From Shewanella kaireitica (lineage in GTDB: Bacteria; Pseudomonadota; Gammaproteobacteria; Enterobacterales; Shewanellaceae), in contig NZ_JAKIKQ010000003.1 in assembly GCF_023284045.1 (NCBI RefSeq), positions 1 to 64,000 on the forward strand: DNA of 64,000 bases. The letters are read 5' to 3'. Positions 37,005-46,850 of the stretch are shown here, piece by piece. The position numbers were made by a program, and so were the translations under genes. The notes under the pieces are model-generated. The model was given only the letters and a program-made list of their open reading frames with translations, had not been told where the DNA came from and searched no databases. The first letter of the stretch is position 1; every line of letters starts with the position of its first letter.

Positions 37005-37721
37005 ATGACTAAAAACAACGCTGTTTCAGCCTTTATTCTTGGTGGCTTACTCTGCTTAGGCATGGTGTTACTTGGCAATACCATTGGCGACAAGCTAATT
37101 AAAATGAAATCAATGGAGCGTACAGTTACCGTTAAAGGCTTAGCTGAAAAAGAGGTGCGTGCCAATATTGCCATCTGGCCAATCAGGTTTACCGAAGTCG
37201 ATAACGATCTCGATAGCCTCTACGTAAACGTACAAACTAAGACTGATAAAGTCGCCGCATTTTTAAAACAGCAAGGTTTTGATGAGTCAGAGATCACTAT
37301 CTCACTGCCTGCTATTGATGATCGATTAGCCCAAGGTTACTCAGATCCAAATGTGAAGTATCGTTATTCCGCTCGAGTCTCGCTATCTCTCTATACCGAT
37401 AAAATTGATCTTTTGCTTTCTGCTCGCACTAAAATGCTGTCGCTTGCTAAAGAAGGTATTGCCATCTCTGATCAAGATTACAACAGTAAAGCGCAGTTCC
37501 TGTTTACCAAGCTTAATGATGTTAAACCTGAGATGATCCAATCTGCTACACAGAATGCGCGTCAAGTAGCAGAGAAGTTCGCTAAAGATTCAGACTCAAA
37601 ATTAGGCAAGATCAAAAGAGCAGCCCAAGGGCAATTTAGTATCAACGACCGTGATAGCAACACCCCCTACATAAAGAAGGTACGTATCGTGTCGACCTTG
37701 ACCTACTACCTTAATGATTAA
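37005..37721 (+). CDS. SIMPL domain protein
   Basis: 238 aa, with an N-terminal membrane anchor (AVSAFILGGLLCLGMVLLG) and a periplasmic SIMPL (DUF541) domain beginning at RTVTVKGLAEKEVRAN. The function of the family in bacteria is poorly defined; E. coli YggE is linked to oxidative stress. The ATG at 37005 has GGAA 8 bp upstream; an ATG five codons earlier lacks a ribosome site. Stands alone, ending at a hairpin terminator. Confidence 0.88.
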   Translation: MTKNNAVSAFILGGLLCLGMVLLGNTIGDKLIKMKSMERTVTVKGLAEKEVRANIAIWPIRFTEVDNDLDSLYVNVQTKTDKVAAFLKQQGFDESEITISLPAIDDRLAQGYSDPNVKYRYSARVSLSLYTDKIDLLLSARTKMLSLAKEGIAISDQDYNSKAQFLFTKLNDVKPEMIQSATQNARQVAEKFAKDSDSKLGKIKRAAQGQFSINDRDSNTPYIKKVRIVSTLTYYLND

Positions 37722-37745
37722 CCCTCCACGGCACAGATAAACGAC

Positions 37746-37776
37746 AAAAAAGCACAATCTTCGATTGTGTTTTTTT
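37746..37776 (+). terminator. Terminator of the SIMPL gene
   Basis: CACAATC-TTC-GATTGTG (37753-37769) with flanking A-run and T7. Confidence 0.88.
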
Positions 37777-37880
37777 GTAACCATTGCCAATTCATCGTAT
37801 TTTACTAATGAATAGTTATTGCACCATGCACCACCATCCATTAGAATAATCTCATGGATGTTTTTACGGTTTATTGAATT

Positions 37881-38939
37881 ATGGCAGCTTACTTTTCTCC
37901 TTCACTCGCGTTATTGCTTTTATCATTGCTACCGAGTCTGGCATTTTCAGCTTTGGCGGCTGAAGCGCCTGCGCTAAGCAAAAAATCAGCAGTTAGCGTT
38001 AGCTATCAGCCCTACCCTAATTGGGTTACATTAGATGCCGTTATAGAGCCGACAAAAGCGGCTACAGTCTCTGCGCAAACATCTGGACGGATCTTAAAAC
38101 TCAATTACGATGTCAATGATATCGTCGCTGAAAATGCAGCTCTGTTAGAGATAACCAGTAAAGAGCAAGGTGCTCAGTTGGCCAGTGCTGAAGCAGAGTA
38201 CGCCAAAGCTAATGCTCAAAATATAGAAGCTCAAGCACAATTGAAGCGTTATAAAACACTCTTTCCTCAAGGTGCGATATCTGAAGGTTCAATGGATGAA
38301 GCTGAGGCTAATGCCAAGTCAACACAGCAAGCTGTCAGCGCCGCCAAAGCTGGGATAATTCAAGCAACCGAGTCTTTAAAGTACACAGCAGTCAGTGCCC
38401 CTTTTGCTGGTGTCGTTACCAAAAGACATGTCGAGCAAGGTGAAACGGTCAGTCCTGGGCAAGCGCTCTATTCAGGTTACTCTTTAAAACAGATGCGCGC
38501 TGTCACTCAAGTACCCCAACGCTATATCAGCGCTCTGAAATCACATCCTCAATTCAAGCTCATCTTGGCGGATGGTACAGAGTTGATAAGTGACAAACTT
38601 AATCTGTTTAGCTTTGTAGACCCAGTCAGTCATAGCTACAAGGTGCGTATTGAGCTACCGAGTAACATCGATGGTCTTATTCCTGGTAGCTTGATAAAAG
38701 CACAATTTGTGAGTGGTCAACGCCAAACTATGTTTATCCCAGAGTCTGCGCTGATCACTATCAACGATCTGACTGGCGTCTATTTGCAGCAAAATAACAA
38801 ATGGGTACTCAATCAAGTCAGATTGGGTCAACAAGATAGTGATAACTTTGAAGTCTTAGCAGGCCTATCCAATGGTGATGTTATTGCAAGAGATGCTTAT
38901 CAAACCTTATTGCGCTTACAAAAGCAGTCTAAGCCATAG
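37881..38939 (+). CDS. RND efflux periplasmic adaptor (membrane fusion protein)
   Basis: 352 aa. A signal peptide (ALLLLSLLPSLAFSALA), lipoyl-like half motifs (VSAQTSGRILKLNYDVNDIV and VSAPFAGVVTKRHVEQGETV) around an alpha-helical hairpin, then beta-barrel and membrane-proximal parts. It links an inner-membrane RND pump to an outer-membrane channel. No clear Shine-Dalgarno precedes the ATG. Starts a three-gene unit with the permease 12 bp downstream. No outer-membrane channel gene is nearby, so a TolC-type protein from elsewhere is presumed. Confidence 0.92.
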   Translation: MAAYFSPSLALLLLSLLPSLAFSALAAEAPALSKKSAVSVSYQPYPNWVTLDAVIEPTKAATVSAQTSGRILKLNYDVNDIVAENAALLEITSKEQGAQLASAEAEYAKANAQNIEAQAQLKRYKTLFPQGAISEGSMDEAEANAKSTQQAVSAAKAGIIQATESLKYTAVSAPFAGVVTKRHVEQGETVSPGQALYSGYSLKQMRAVTQVPQRYISALKSHPQFKLILADGTELISDKLNLFSFVDPVSHSYKVRIELPSNIDGLIPGSLIKAQFVSGQRQTMFIPESALITINDLTGVYLQQNNKWVLNQVRLGQQDSDNFEVLAGLSNGDVIARDAYQTLLRLQKQSKP

Positions 38940-38951
38940 GGAGCTAAGAAG

Positions 38952-41900
38952 ATGACAGACAAAAATAATTTAGGGATCTCAGGCAGAGTTGCAGCAGCTT
39001 TTCAGCTTAGTGCCATTACTCCACTACTGGCTTTACTGGGTTTACTGCTAGGCCTCTTTGCCGTACTCGTCACGCCTAAAGAGGAAGAACCACAAATTGA
39101 TGTCACTTTTGCTGATGTTTATATTCCGTTTGCTGGCGCAACACCTGCCGAAGTTGAAAGTTTAGTCACCTTGCCTACTGAGCAAATAATTTCCGAGCTC
39201 AAAGGCATTGATACCTTATATTCATTCTCGCAGCCAGATGGCGCAATGTTTATCGTCATTTTTGAAGTGGGCGTTGCCAGAAACGACGCTATCGTTAAAC
39301 TTTACAATCAGATTTACGCCAACTTGGACAAATTGCCTTTAGATGCAGGCGTTGGTGAGCCGTTGATAAAACCTCGCGGCATTGATGATGTCCCCATTGT
39401 CAGCTTAACCTTATGGTCAAAAGATACGGCGATATCAGCTGAGCAGCTGACTCATGTAGCCAACGGTTTAGAAACCGAGCTTAAAAGGATCCCCGGAACG
39501 CGCGAGATAAACTCTGTCGGCTCGCAGCAGCTAACCGTCAATGTCCGTATTGACCCAATTAAAATGAACTACTACGGCGTGTCATATGATGAAATCAATA
39601 CTCGATTAAGCAGTAATAACCATGTGTCTATGCCAGCTTCTCTGGTACAACAAAATCAACAGATTAAAGTGCAAACAGGCCAATTCATCAACAGTATTGA
39701 TGATGTAAAACAGCTAGTCATTGCAGTTCGAAAAGACAGTGATAGTCAAGCAGCCCCGATATTTCTCGCTGACATAGCTGACATCACTTTAAAAGCAGAT
39801 ATTCCCAGCCAAACTGCTTGGCATGGCGATAAAACCAATATCTACCCTGCCGTCACCATTGCCATTGGAAAGCAACCAGGCGTTAACGCCGTTGATATCG
39901 CCGATGCTATTCTTAAGCGCGTCGATAAAGTCGATAATATCTTGCTGCCTGACGCCGTCAATATATCTGTATCTCGCAACTATGGCGAAACCGCTGGCAA
40001 TAAAGCTAATACCCTTATTTTAAAGCTGATTTTTGCAACCTCTGCAGTTGTGGTGTTGGTGCTACTCACTATGGGCTTTAGAGAAGCATTAGTGGTTGGT
40101 ATCGCCATTGTCATTACACTAGCATTGACGCTATTTGCCTCTTGGGCTTGGGGATTCACTTTAAACCGGATCTCACTATTCGCGCTTATCTTCTCGATAG
40201 GTATTTTGGTGGATGATGCCATTGTGGTAGTTGAGAACATTCACCGCCATATGGCAATGGGCAAAAGAAGCTTTAGCGAGCTAATCCCCATTGCAGTGGA
40301 CGAAGTCGGTGGACCAACCATTCTAGCGACCTTCACTGTGATTGCAGCATTGCTACCAATGGCATTTGTTTCAGGGCTTATGGGGCCATACATGAGCCCT
40401 ATCCCTATAAACGCCAGCATGGGCATGCTCATCTCTCTAGCGGTCGCCTTTATGGTCACCCCTTGGCTCAGTCGTAAACTGTTAAAGCACGATGGAAATC
40501 AGGCTGACAATAAGACGACGAACCAAGGAACGGATCACGACGGCTTGATGGTACGCACTTTTAATCGACTCATTGGGCCGTTCGTCACGGGCAGGAGTGC
40601 TAGAAAGGCGCGCTTTGGTTTAGCCGCTGGGATCTTTGTTCTTATCGCTATTGCCGTTGCATTGCCTATTGGTAAGTTAGTGGTACTGAAAATGCTGCCT
40701 TTTGACAACAAATCAGAATTTCAGGTCATGGTCGATCTGCCAGAAGGTACACCTGTAGAGCAAACCCAAAGAACACTAAAAGCACTAGCACAGCACCTAA
40801 ACACTGTTGAGGAGGTTGATAACTATCAACTCTATGCTGGTACCAGCGCACCAATGAATTTTAATGGCTTAGTGCGTCACTACTTTTTGCGTCAAACACA
40901 GGAGCTTGGTGATATTCAAGTGAACCTTGTTGATAAACAACACAGAGACAGAGACAGCCACAGCATTGCTCTAGCTGTCAGAGGGCCACTGCAGGAGATA
41001 GCCAAGCAATATAATGCCAATGTCAAAGTGGTCGAAGTTCCACCAGGGCCACCTGTTTGGTCACCTATCCTTGCTGAAGTTTATGGTCCCAGTGAAGCGA
41101 TTAGAGAGAAAGCCGCCAATCAATTACAAGATTTATTTCATCAAACAACCGATGTTGTGGATATCGATATCTATCTACCTGCCGAACAAGCTAAATGGCA
41201 AGTTAATATAGATAGGAGCAAAGCGAGCTTGCTTGGCGTTGAATACAGTCAAGTGGTCGATCTCGTGGCCACCAGCATAGGCGGTAAAGATATTAGCTTC
41301 ATGCATATGCCCAAGCAAAAATACCCTGTGCCAATTCGTATTCAGCTCAAAGAGTCTGACAAGTTCAACTTAGAGCAAGTGATGAATCTGACGATTAAAA
41401 ACAGTGAAGGTCAAGCTATTGCAATGTCAGAGCTCCTGCATATTCAACAAGGTACAATTGATGCGCCAATAATCCACAAGAACATGATCCCGATGATCAT
41501 GGTGGTCGCCGACATGGCGGGTCCGCTCGATAGTCCGCTATACGGTATGTTTGATATGGTCGGTAAAATAAATGCCTCTGATGGTCTTCTATTTGAGCAA
41601 CACTATATTAATCAACCCACAGGGCTCGATAGTGTCGCGGTGCTTTGGGATGGCGAATGGAAAATCACCTATGAAACATTCAGAGATATGGGGATCGCGT
41701 ACGCTGTCGGTATGATTGCAATATACTTGTTGGTCGTCGCACAGTTCAAATCATATACCGTGCCACTTATTATCATGGCACCGATCCCACTGACGGTAAT
41801 TGGCGTTATGCCAGGTCATGCTTTACTTGGTGCACAGTTCACTGCAACATCGATGATCGGCATGATTGCACTTGCCGGAATTATCGTTCGAAATTCCATT

Positions 41901-42161
41901 TTATTAGTTGATTTTATCCATCAAGAAACGGCCGCAGGCCTGCCATTTGAACAAGCCGTGATTCACTCTGGCGCCGTTCGGGCAAAGCCCATTATGTTAA
42001 CAGGAATGGCTGCTATGATCGGTGCCCTTTTCATTCTGGACGATCCGATTTTTAACGGCTTAGCGATCAGCCTTATTTTCGGCATATTGGTATCAACGCT
42101 ACTGACGTTAGTTGTTATCCCTGTGCTTTACTATGCGGTGATGAAAAAACGCTATCAATAA
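38952..42161 (+). CDS. RND efflux permease (AcrB/MdtB-like)
   Basis: 1069 aa, the size of RND pumps, with two sets of helices and two large periplasmic loops. The proton-relay region in TM4 reads GILVDDAIVVVENIHRH (two Asp). The GPYMSPIPINASMGML segment and ILLVDFIHQE in the second half are family typical. The first periplasmic loop contains PFAGATPAEVESLVTLPTEQ. The group is the HAE/AcrB superfamily; the substrate is not predictable. AGGGAGC lies upstream of the ATG, 12 bp after the adaptor stop. Confidence 0.93.
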   Translation: MTDKNNLGISGRVAAAFQLSAITPLLALLGLLLGLFAVLVTPKEEEPQIDVTFADVYIPFAGATPAEVESLVTLPTEQIISELKGIDTLYSFSQPDGAMFIVIFEVGVARNDAIVKLYNQIYANLDKLPLDAGVGEPLIKPRGIDDVPIVSLTLWSKDTAISAEQLTHVANGLETELKRIPGTREINSVGSQQLTVNVRIDPIKMNYYGVSYDEINTRLSSNNHVSMPASLVQQNQQIKVQTGQFINSIDDVKQLVIAVRKDSDSQAAPIFLADIADITLKADIPSQTAWHGDKTNIYPAVTIAIGKQPGVNAVDIADAILKRVDKVDNILLPDAVNISVSRNYGETAGNKANTLILKLIFATSAVVVLVLLTMGFREALVVGIAIVITLALTLFASWAWGFTLNRISLFALIFSIGILVDDAIVVVENIHRHMAMGKRSFSELIPIAVDEVGGPTILATFTVIAALLPMAFVSGLMGPYMSPIPINASMGMLISLAVAFMVTPWLSRKLLKHDGNQADNKTTNQGTDHDGLMVRTFNRLIGPFVTGRSARKARFGLAAGIFVLIAIAVALPIGKLVVLKMLPFDNKSEFQVMVDLPEGTPVEQTQRTLKALAQHLNTVEEVDNYQLYAGTSAPMNFNGLVRHYFLRQTQELGDIQVNLVDKQHRDRDSHSIALAVRGPLQEIAKQYNANVKVVEVPPGPPVWSPILAEVYGPSEAIREKAANQLQDLFHQTTDVVDIDIYLPAEQAKWQVNIDRSKASLLGVEYSQVVDLVATSIGGKDISFMHMPKQKYPVPIRIQLKESDKFNLEQVMNLTIKNSEGQAIAMSELLHIQQGTIDAPIIHKNMIPMIMVVADMAGPLDSPLYGMFDMVGKINASDGLLFEQHYINQPTGLDSVAVLWDGEWKITYETFRDMGIAYAVGMIAIYLLVVAQFKSYTVPLIIMAPIPLTVIGVMPGHALLGAQFTATSMIGMIALAGIIVRNSILLVDFIHQETAAGLPFEQAVIHSGAVRAKPIMLTGMAAMIGALFILDDPIFNGLAISLIFGILVSTLLTLVVIPVLYYAVMKKRYQ

Positions 42162-42236
42162 CCGATAACTAAATAGCATGCCTGATGTCGGCATGTCTTT
42201 AACGAAAACTTCATTAACACTGTGAGAGGTAACACT

Positions 42237-42449
42237 ATGTCTTTAGAACGCGCCATTATGGCTTTTGCCGGAATGATGATCTTGCTTTCACTAGCCTTAA
42301 CATTATGGGTTAATCACAACTTTGTCTGGTTAACTGTATTTGTCGGGGCAAACTTAACTCAAAGTGCCTATACTGGATTTTGTCCCGCTGCAATGGTGTT
42401 GAAGAAGCTCGGCTTTAAAACTGAGGCTCAATTAGCAACGGAAGGTTAG
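42237..42449 (+). CDS. DUF2892 small membrane protein (YgaP-like transmembrane domain)
   Basis: 70 aa from the ATG at 42237 (AGAGG 7 bp upstream); a GTG five codons earlier is discounted. Two hydrophobic helices, MAFAGMMILLSLALTLW and the region WLTVFVGANLTQSAYTGFCP. GFCPAA matches the Cys-containing end of DUF2892/YgaP transmembrane segments, which in YgaP follow a rhodanese domain. A separate rhodanese gene lies 384 bp downstream, which makes a split YgaP-like pair possible. Confidence 0.82.
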   Translation: MSLERAIMAFAGMMILLSLALTLWVNHNFVWLTVFVGANLTQSAYTGFCPAAMVLKKLGFKTEAQLATEG

Positions 42450-42514
42450 TGGAGATAAATGCTTTAACATTGATTAATATTTAAAAAGCAAGAGCTGTTA
42501 GTCCGTTATCGATA

Positions 42515-42789
42515 TAATACCAATCAATATAAAGATTTGATCGCTCAGCCAGAGTTTAGCGGTTTTGAGATAAGTGAAGGGCATAGTGAAACTAAATTCA
42601 AGCTCATTAACGCAGAATCATAATCGCTAAAACTCACCTGTTAGGTGTGTTTTTAACTACCGACTTCCGCGTTAGATAAACGCAAAAGGGAGCAACCATT
42701 ATGTCATTATGCACTTTGGATTAGCCTGCCTTGAATTAGCTCGCAAAAAGCACTCTGAGTAGATAAACTTCTTATACTGATTGGTATAA
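42515..42789. mobile_element. 275-bp MITE-like element
   Basis: Terminal inverted repeats TAATACCAATCAATATAA (42515-42532) and TTATACTGATTGGTATAA (42772-42789) match at 16 of 18 positions. The inner flanks keep weaker inverted similarity (TTTGATCGCTCAG against TTTATCTACTCAG). No ORF inside. It separates the RND/DUF2892 unit from the rhodanese gene. A similar solo end occurs at 1487-1504. Confidence 0.65.
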
Positions 42790-42832
42790 CACTCTATCAA
42801 CCAGTTCTAAATTATTATAAAAAGGAAAACTG

Positions 42833-43225
42833 ATGAGTAAGATGCTTAGACTACAGTCTCTAAAATCAAATGCCATTGTTTTTGTTGTAGCAACTGCGTT
42901 GCTATTTATGTTTAGTAAGCTCGCACTTGCGACAGATCAAAATGTTGAGCAAGCTTGGCAAAAAATTGATGCTGGTGCTTTAGTTGTAGATGTGCGAACC
43001 GCAGAAGAGTTTGAACAGGGTCATCTGCCCAACGCTATCAATATTCCTTTTGAGCAGATCACAACCGTATTTGCAGATAGAAAAATTGCTAAAGACAAAT
43101 CAGTGGTTGTTTACTGCCGCAGTGGTCGCCGCAGTGGTATTGCTAATGAAGCACTGATCAATGCAGGCTACACTAACACCTATAATGGTGGCGGTTACCA
43201 AATGCTAAACCAACAGCAAAAATAG
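42833..43225 (+). CDS. Periplasmic rhodanese-like protein
   Basis: 130 aa with an N-terminal signal or anchor (AIVFVVATALLFMFSKLALA) and one rhodanese domain. The active-site loop is CRSGRRSG (Cys about residue 95), preceded by VVDVRTAEEFEQGHLPNAIN. Such single-domain exported proteins (PspE-like) transfer sulfane sulfur in vitro; the physiological substrate is unclear. AAGGA precedes the ATG; a MITE-like element ends 43 bp upstream and may supply or disturb its promoter. Confidence 0.9.
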   Translation: MSKMLRLQSLKSNAIVFVVATALLFMFSKLALATDQNVEQAWQKIDAGALVVDVRTAEEFEQGHLPNAINIPFEQITTVFADRKIAKDKSVVVYCRSGRRSGIANEALINAGYTNTYNGGGYQMLNQQQK

Positions 43226-43272
43226 TGCGATGACTTAAAAGGAACTAAGTCAACATGCTATATACCCACTTC

Positions 43273-43300
43273 TAAGGCCACATTTTGTGGCCTTAACTTT
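43273..43300 (+). terminator. Terminator of the rhodanese gene
   Basis: TAAGGCCACA-TTT-TGTGGCCTTA perfect 10-bp stem; a weak T tail (ACTTT) follows. Confidence 0.7.
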
Positions 43301-43475
43301 AAATAGACGCATCTACCTCTATACAGCAAAGAAACGCAAAGCCTAAAACACCACAGGCAAAGACAATAACCCCGATAATCAGATCTTTACTCCGTATACA
43401 CCAAAAAATTCAGTATATAACCCCAAAAAACTATACAGCAAAGACTGTTAAGCCCTTACGCTTATTCCAAATGCA

Positions 43476-43510
43476 TATAAGTTATACCTAAAGTTAGGGT
43501 ATGACTTATA
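43476..43510. repeat. Imperfect hairpin in the subtilase upstream region
   Basis: ATAAGTTATACC (43477-43488) and GGTATGACTTAT (43498-43509) pair at 11 of 12 positions, extended by one outer T-A pair, with a 9-nt loop. It may be part of a dispersed repeat. Confidence 0.5.
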
Positions 43511-43832
43511 GCTTAAAACATCAATAACTTACTTATATATTTCTCTGTAAAAATAAAATTGAATACTAAATACAATAAAAATAAAATTCCGAACCAATAG
43601 CATAAAAAGCCATGAAAAGTGACTTTAAACCCGCAATCAACACAAAATTAAGGAATAAACATTCAAGTAAAGAATTCTGTCCATATTGCAATGAAAGCCC
43701 TTTCATGATTTAACATTTATTTTACAACCGTAACAACTGCGGATACATTCTTAATCGCAGCCAGTCTTAGCATTGGTAACTGCAAAAACTATAAGAAACA
43801 ACTAAATATCCTGATTAACATGGAAGACAGTT

Positions 43833-46262
43833 ATGACTACAAGTAAAGTAACAACAGCATTAAGCCTGTCCGTTCTTGCACTTTCGATTTCAGCAAGTGT
43901 TAGTGCGGCTCCCTCTTTCACTCCTGGTTTACACAGCAATTCAGCGCAATTAAATAGCGAGAACCCGCTGCCTAAGCGTTATATCGTAAAGTTCAAAACT
44001 GCAGACGCCGCCGCTGGCTTTTCAACAACAACAAACGCAATTGACGATGCAGAGTATCAACCACGAGCGAACGAAGTCTTTTCTCACTTCCGCGCGCTAA
44101 ATAGCGTCTCAGCAAAAGAGATGAAGCGTATTGGTCGCAGTAATAGCTATACCGTTAAGTTAGATAGTAAGAATATTCAAGCGCTTAGATTCCGCGCTGA
44201 TGTTGATTATGTAGAAGAAGATGTACCCCGTCGCCTACTAAGCGAAACCACGCCTTGGGGTCAAACTTATGTCGGTGCAACAACGTTAAGCGATAGTCAA
44301 GCCGGCAACCGTACCATCTGTATCATTGACTCTGGTTACGACCGAGGTCATAACGATCTTAACGCTAACAATGTAACCGGTACAAACAATTCAGGAACCG
44401 GGAACTGGTTTGATCCAGGTGCAGGTAATGCTCATGGTACTCACGTAGCGGGTACCATCGCAGCCATTGCTAACAACGAAGGTGTTGTTGGTGTTATGCC
44501 GAATCAAAATGCCAATATACATGTGATTAAAGTGTTTAACTCGTCAGGCTGGGGATACTCATCATCCCTAGTGTCTGCCGTTGATACCTGTGTTAGCAAT
44601 GGCGCCAACGTAGTGACAATGAGTTTAGGTGGTTCAAGCTCAAGTAACACAGAAAGAAATGCCCTTGCAGCACATGAAAGTAATGGTGTGTTGCTCATCG
44701 CTGCCGCGGGTAACGATGGTAATAGCACCCATAGCTACCCAGCATCTTATGATGCCGTCATGTCTGTTGCTGCAGTAGATAGCAATAAAGACCATGCAGC
44801 ATTTTCACAATATACCAACCAAGTTGAAATCTCCGGCCCAGGTGAAGCTATTCTTTCAACGGTAACCCGTGGTGAAGGTCGTCTCGCTGATATTACTATT
44901 GGTGGTCAGTCTTACTTCGATAACGGTGTTGTACCGCATAATCGTTACGTACAGTCAGGTTCAAGTCATGTACCAACGCCTTATATCGGCACAGCAACTG
45001 CAACACTTGCTGAATGTACTGTTAACGGAAGCACATTCAACTGTGGCAACATGGCAAACAAAGTGTGTCTAGTTGAGCGTGTTGGCAACCAAGGCGCAAG
45101 TTACCCAGAAATAGATGCCGTTAAAGCCTGTAGTTCAGCTGGCGCAAGTGCAGTCATTGTGTACAGTAATACTTCCCTTCCAGGTCTACAAAATCCGTTT
45201 CTTGTTGACAGCAATAACGAAGCACCTCTTGTCTCAGTATCTGTTGACCGTGCGACAGGCCTAGCATTGCGTAATCAAATTGGCGCAACAGTAACGGTTG
45301 CCAATACAGACAATGAAGATTACGAATATTATAACGGTACCTCGATGGCAACGCCTCACGTATCAGGTGTCGCAACACTGGTCTGGAGTCATCATACTGA
45401 ATGTAGCGCAGCGCAAGTTCGCGCAGCACTTAACGCGACAGCAGAAGACTTAGAAACAGCGGGTCGCGATAACAATACAGGCTATGGCCTAGTTGATGCT
45501 GTTGCAGCAAAAGCTTACCTTGATGCATCTTGTACAGGTCCAACAGACCCTGGTACTGGTGGTGGCGACAACGTGCTAGTTAATGGCGTGACTAAGTCAA
45601 ACTTAGCGGGTGCGAGCTCTGATGAACTTCATTATTCAATTGATGTTCCAGCGGGTGCAACCGACTTGAGCTTTGCTATGAGCGGCGGCACAGGTGATGC
45701 TGACCTTTATGTTCAATATGGAGCAGCACCGACCACAGCAACCGGTGGTTATGATTGCCGTCCATGGAAAACAGGTAATAACGAGTCATGCCCAATCGAC
45801 ACCGTTCAATCTGGTACTTACTATGTGATGATTCAAGGCTATAGCGCATTTAGCGGTGTGAATCTTGTTGCTAACTTTACAGAAGATAATGGCGGTGGCA
45901 CTGGCGGAACAGGTGGTGCAGCGACATATAGCAACAACAGTAGCTACGACATTCCTGATAACAGCAGCGCAGGTGTAAGCAGCTCTATTGCAGCAACTCG
46001 CACTGGAGACTCAGGAACGGTAACTGTAAACGTTAACATTAGCCATACCTACATTGGTGATTTGCAAGTCGAGCTTCATAGCCCAAGTGGCCAAGTGGCA
46101 GTACTGCATGACAACACTGGTGGCAGTGCTAACGACATAGTAAAAACCTATACCGTTGATATGACAGGAACGGACTCTGCTGGTAATTGGCAGCTAAAAG
46201 CCGTAGACAGTGCAAGACGTGACACCGGCACAATCAACTCATGGGAGCTAAGCTTTCAGTAA
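43833..46262 (+). CDS. Secreted S8 subtilisin-like serine protease
   Basis: 809 aa exoprotease. Signal peptide (ALSLSVLALSISASVSAAP), an I9-type propeptide (KRYIVKFKT onward, about 48-130), then the catalytic domain with Asp 166 (CIIDSGYD), His 201 (AHGTHVAGT) and Ser 504 (NGTSMATPHVSG). A protease-associated (PA) insertion lies before the Ser motif (about 360-470). After the catalytic domain come a PPC-type domain (about 585-675) and a proprotein convertase P domain (about 695-809). Two Gly/Thr-rich linkers join them. Several Cys suggest disulfides. Followed by a strong terminator. Probably secreted by type II secretion; that is inference. Confidence 0.93.
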   Translation: MTTSKVTTALSLSVLALSISASVSAAPSFTPGLHSNSAQLNSENPLPKRYIVKFKTADAAAGFSTTTNAIDDAEYQPRANEVFSHFRALNSVSAKEMKRIGRSNSYTVKLDSKNIQALRFRADVDYVEEDVPRRLLSETTPWGQTYVGATTLSDSQAGNRTICIIDSGYDRGHNDLNANNVTGTNNSGTGNWFDPGAGNAHGTHVAGTIAAIANNEGVVGVMPNQNANIHVIKVFNSSGWGYSSSLVSAVDTCVSNGANVVTMSLGGSSSSNTERNALAAHESNGVLLIAAAGNDGNSTHSYPASYDAVMSVAAVDSNKDHAAFSQYTNQVEISGPGEAILSTVTRGEGRLADITIGGQSYFDNGVVPHNRYVQSGSSHVPTPYIGTATATLAECTVNGSTFNCGNMANKVCLVERVGNQGASYPEIDAVKACSSAGASAVIVYSNTSLPGLQNPFLVDSNNEAPLVSVSVDRATGLALRNQIGATVTVANTDNEDYEYYNGTSMATPHVSGVATLVWSHHTECSAAQVRAALNATAEDLETAGRDNNTGYGLVDAVAAKAYLDASCTGPTDPGTGGGDNVLVNGVTKSNLAGASSDELHYSIDVPAGATDLSFAMSGGTGDADLYVQYGAAPTTATGGYDCRPWKTGNNESCPIDTVQSGTYYVMIQGYSAFSGVNLVANFTEDNGGGTGGTGGAATYSNNSSYDIPDNSSAGVSSSIAATRTGDSGTVTVNVNISHTYIGDLQVELHSPSGQVAVLHDNTGGSANDIVKTYTVDMTGTDSAGNWQLKAVDSARRDTGTINSWELSFQ

Positions 46263-46290
46263 CCCCTGACTTTTGTTAAAAGCAAATTTT

Positions 46291-46320
46291 GAGAGCCTTA
46301 GTTAAAGGCTCTCTTTTTTT
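46291..46320 (+). terminator. Terminator of the subtilase gene
   Basis: GAGAGCCTT / AAGGCTCTC stem with a 5-nt loop and T7 tail. Confidence 0.9.
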
Positions 46321-46394
46321 GCTCTGCATTGATAACATTTTCGATGATAAAACTGATATAATTACTGCAATAGCATCTGCAATGAACATACATC

Positions 46395-46751
46395 ATGACC
46401 CAAGTAAACAACCCATTACACGGTATTAAGCTAGAAGCCTTACTGACTGACCTCGTCGAGCATTATGGCTGGGAAGAGCTTGGCGAGCGTATTAACGTGC
46501 GCTGCTTCAAACATGACCCAAGTATTAAATCAAGCCTAAGGTTTCTGCGTAAAACCCTTTGGGCCAGAGAGAAAGTAGAGTACCTCTACCTAAAGATGAA
46601 TAAGCTACCTTTACCCGCAAGAAAGCCTAGAGAAGATGGCTATCAGGCCAGTGATAAAACATTACGCGCGGCGAAGAACAAAGCAGCTGATAGACCTAGC
46701 GAAGACTCCGATGATAACTCTCAAGTAAATGCCAATATCTGGGGCAATTAA
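46395..46751 (+). CDS. VF530 family DNA-binding protein
   Basis: 118 aa. The N-terminal 75 residues match the VF530 (DUF2132) fold: [57 protein letters not shown]. Members were described as small double-stranded DNA-binding proteins of unknown role. A basic/acidic disordered tail follows. Good terminator downstream; no clear ribosome site before the ATG. Confidence 0.85.
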   Translation: MTQVNNPLHGIKLEALLTDLVEHYGWEELGERINVRCFKHDPSIKSSLRFLRKTLWAREKVEYLYLKMNKLPLPARKPREDGYQASDKTLRAAKNKAADRPSEDSDDNSQVNANIWGN

Positions 46752-46771
46752 CCTCTAGGACAGTCAGTAAT

Positions 46772-46807
46772 AAAAAGGCTTAACAATCAGTATTGTTAAG
46801 CCTTTTT
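46772..46807. terminator. Bidirectional terminator
   Basis: AAAAAGGCTTAACAAT / ATTGTTAAGCCTTTTT perfect 16-bp stem with a CAGT loop, between convergent genes. Confidence 0.92.
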
Positions 46808-46850
46808 ATTTAGTCACGATACCGATTCAACCAGCACAATTCAGCAGAAG

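Larger units (their letters stand above)
43226..43832 (+). other. 607-bp AT-rich intergenic region before the subtilase gene
   Basis: Contains the rhodanese terminator hairpin (43273-43295) and an imperfect hairpin at 43476-43510. The rest is AT-rich DNA with no ORF or operator recognised. GGAAG lies just before the subtilase ATG. Confidence 0.6.
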
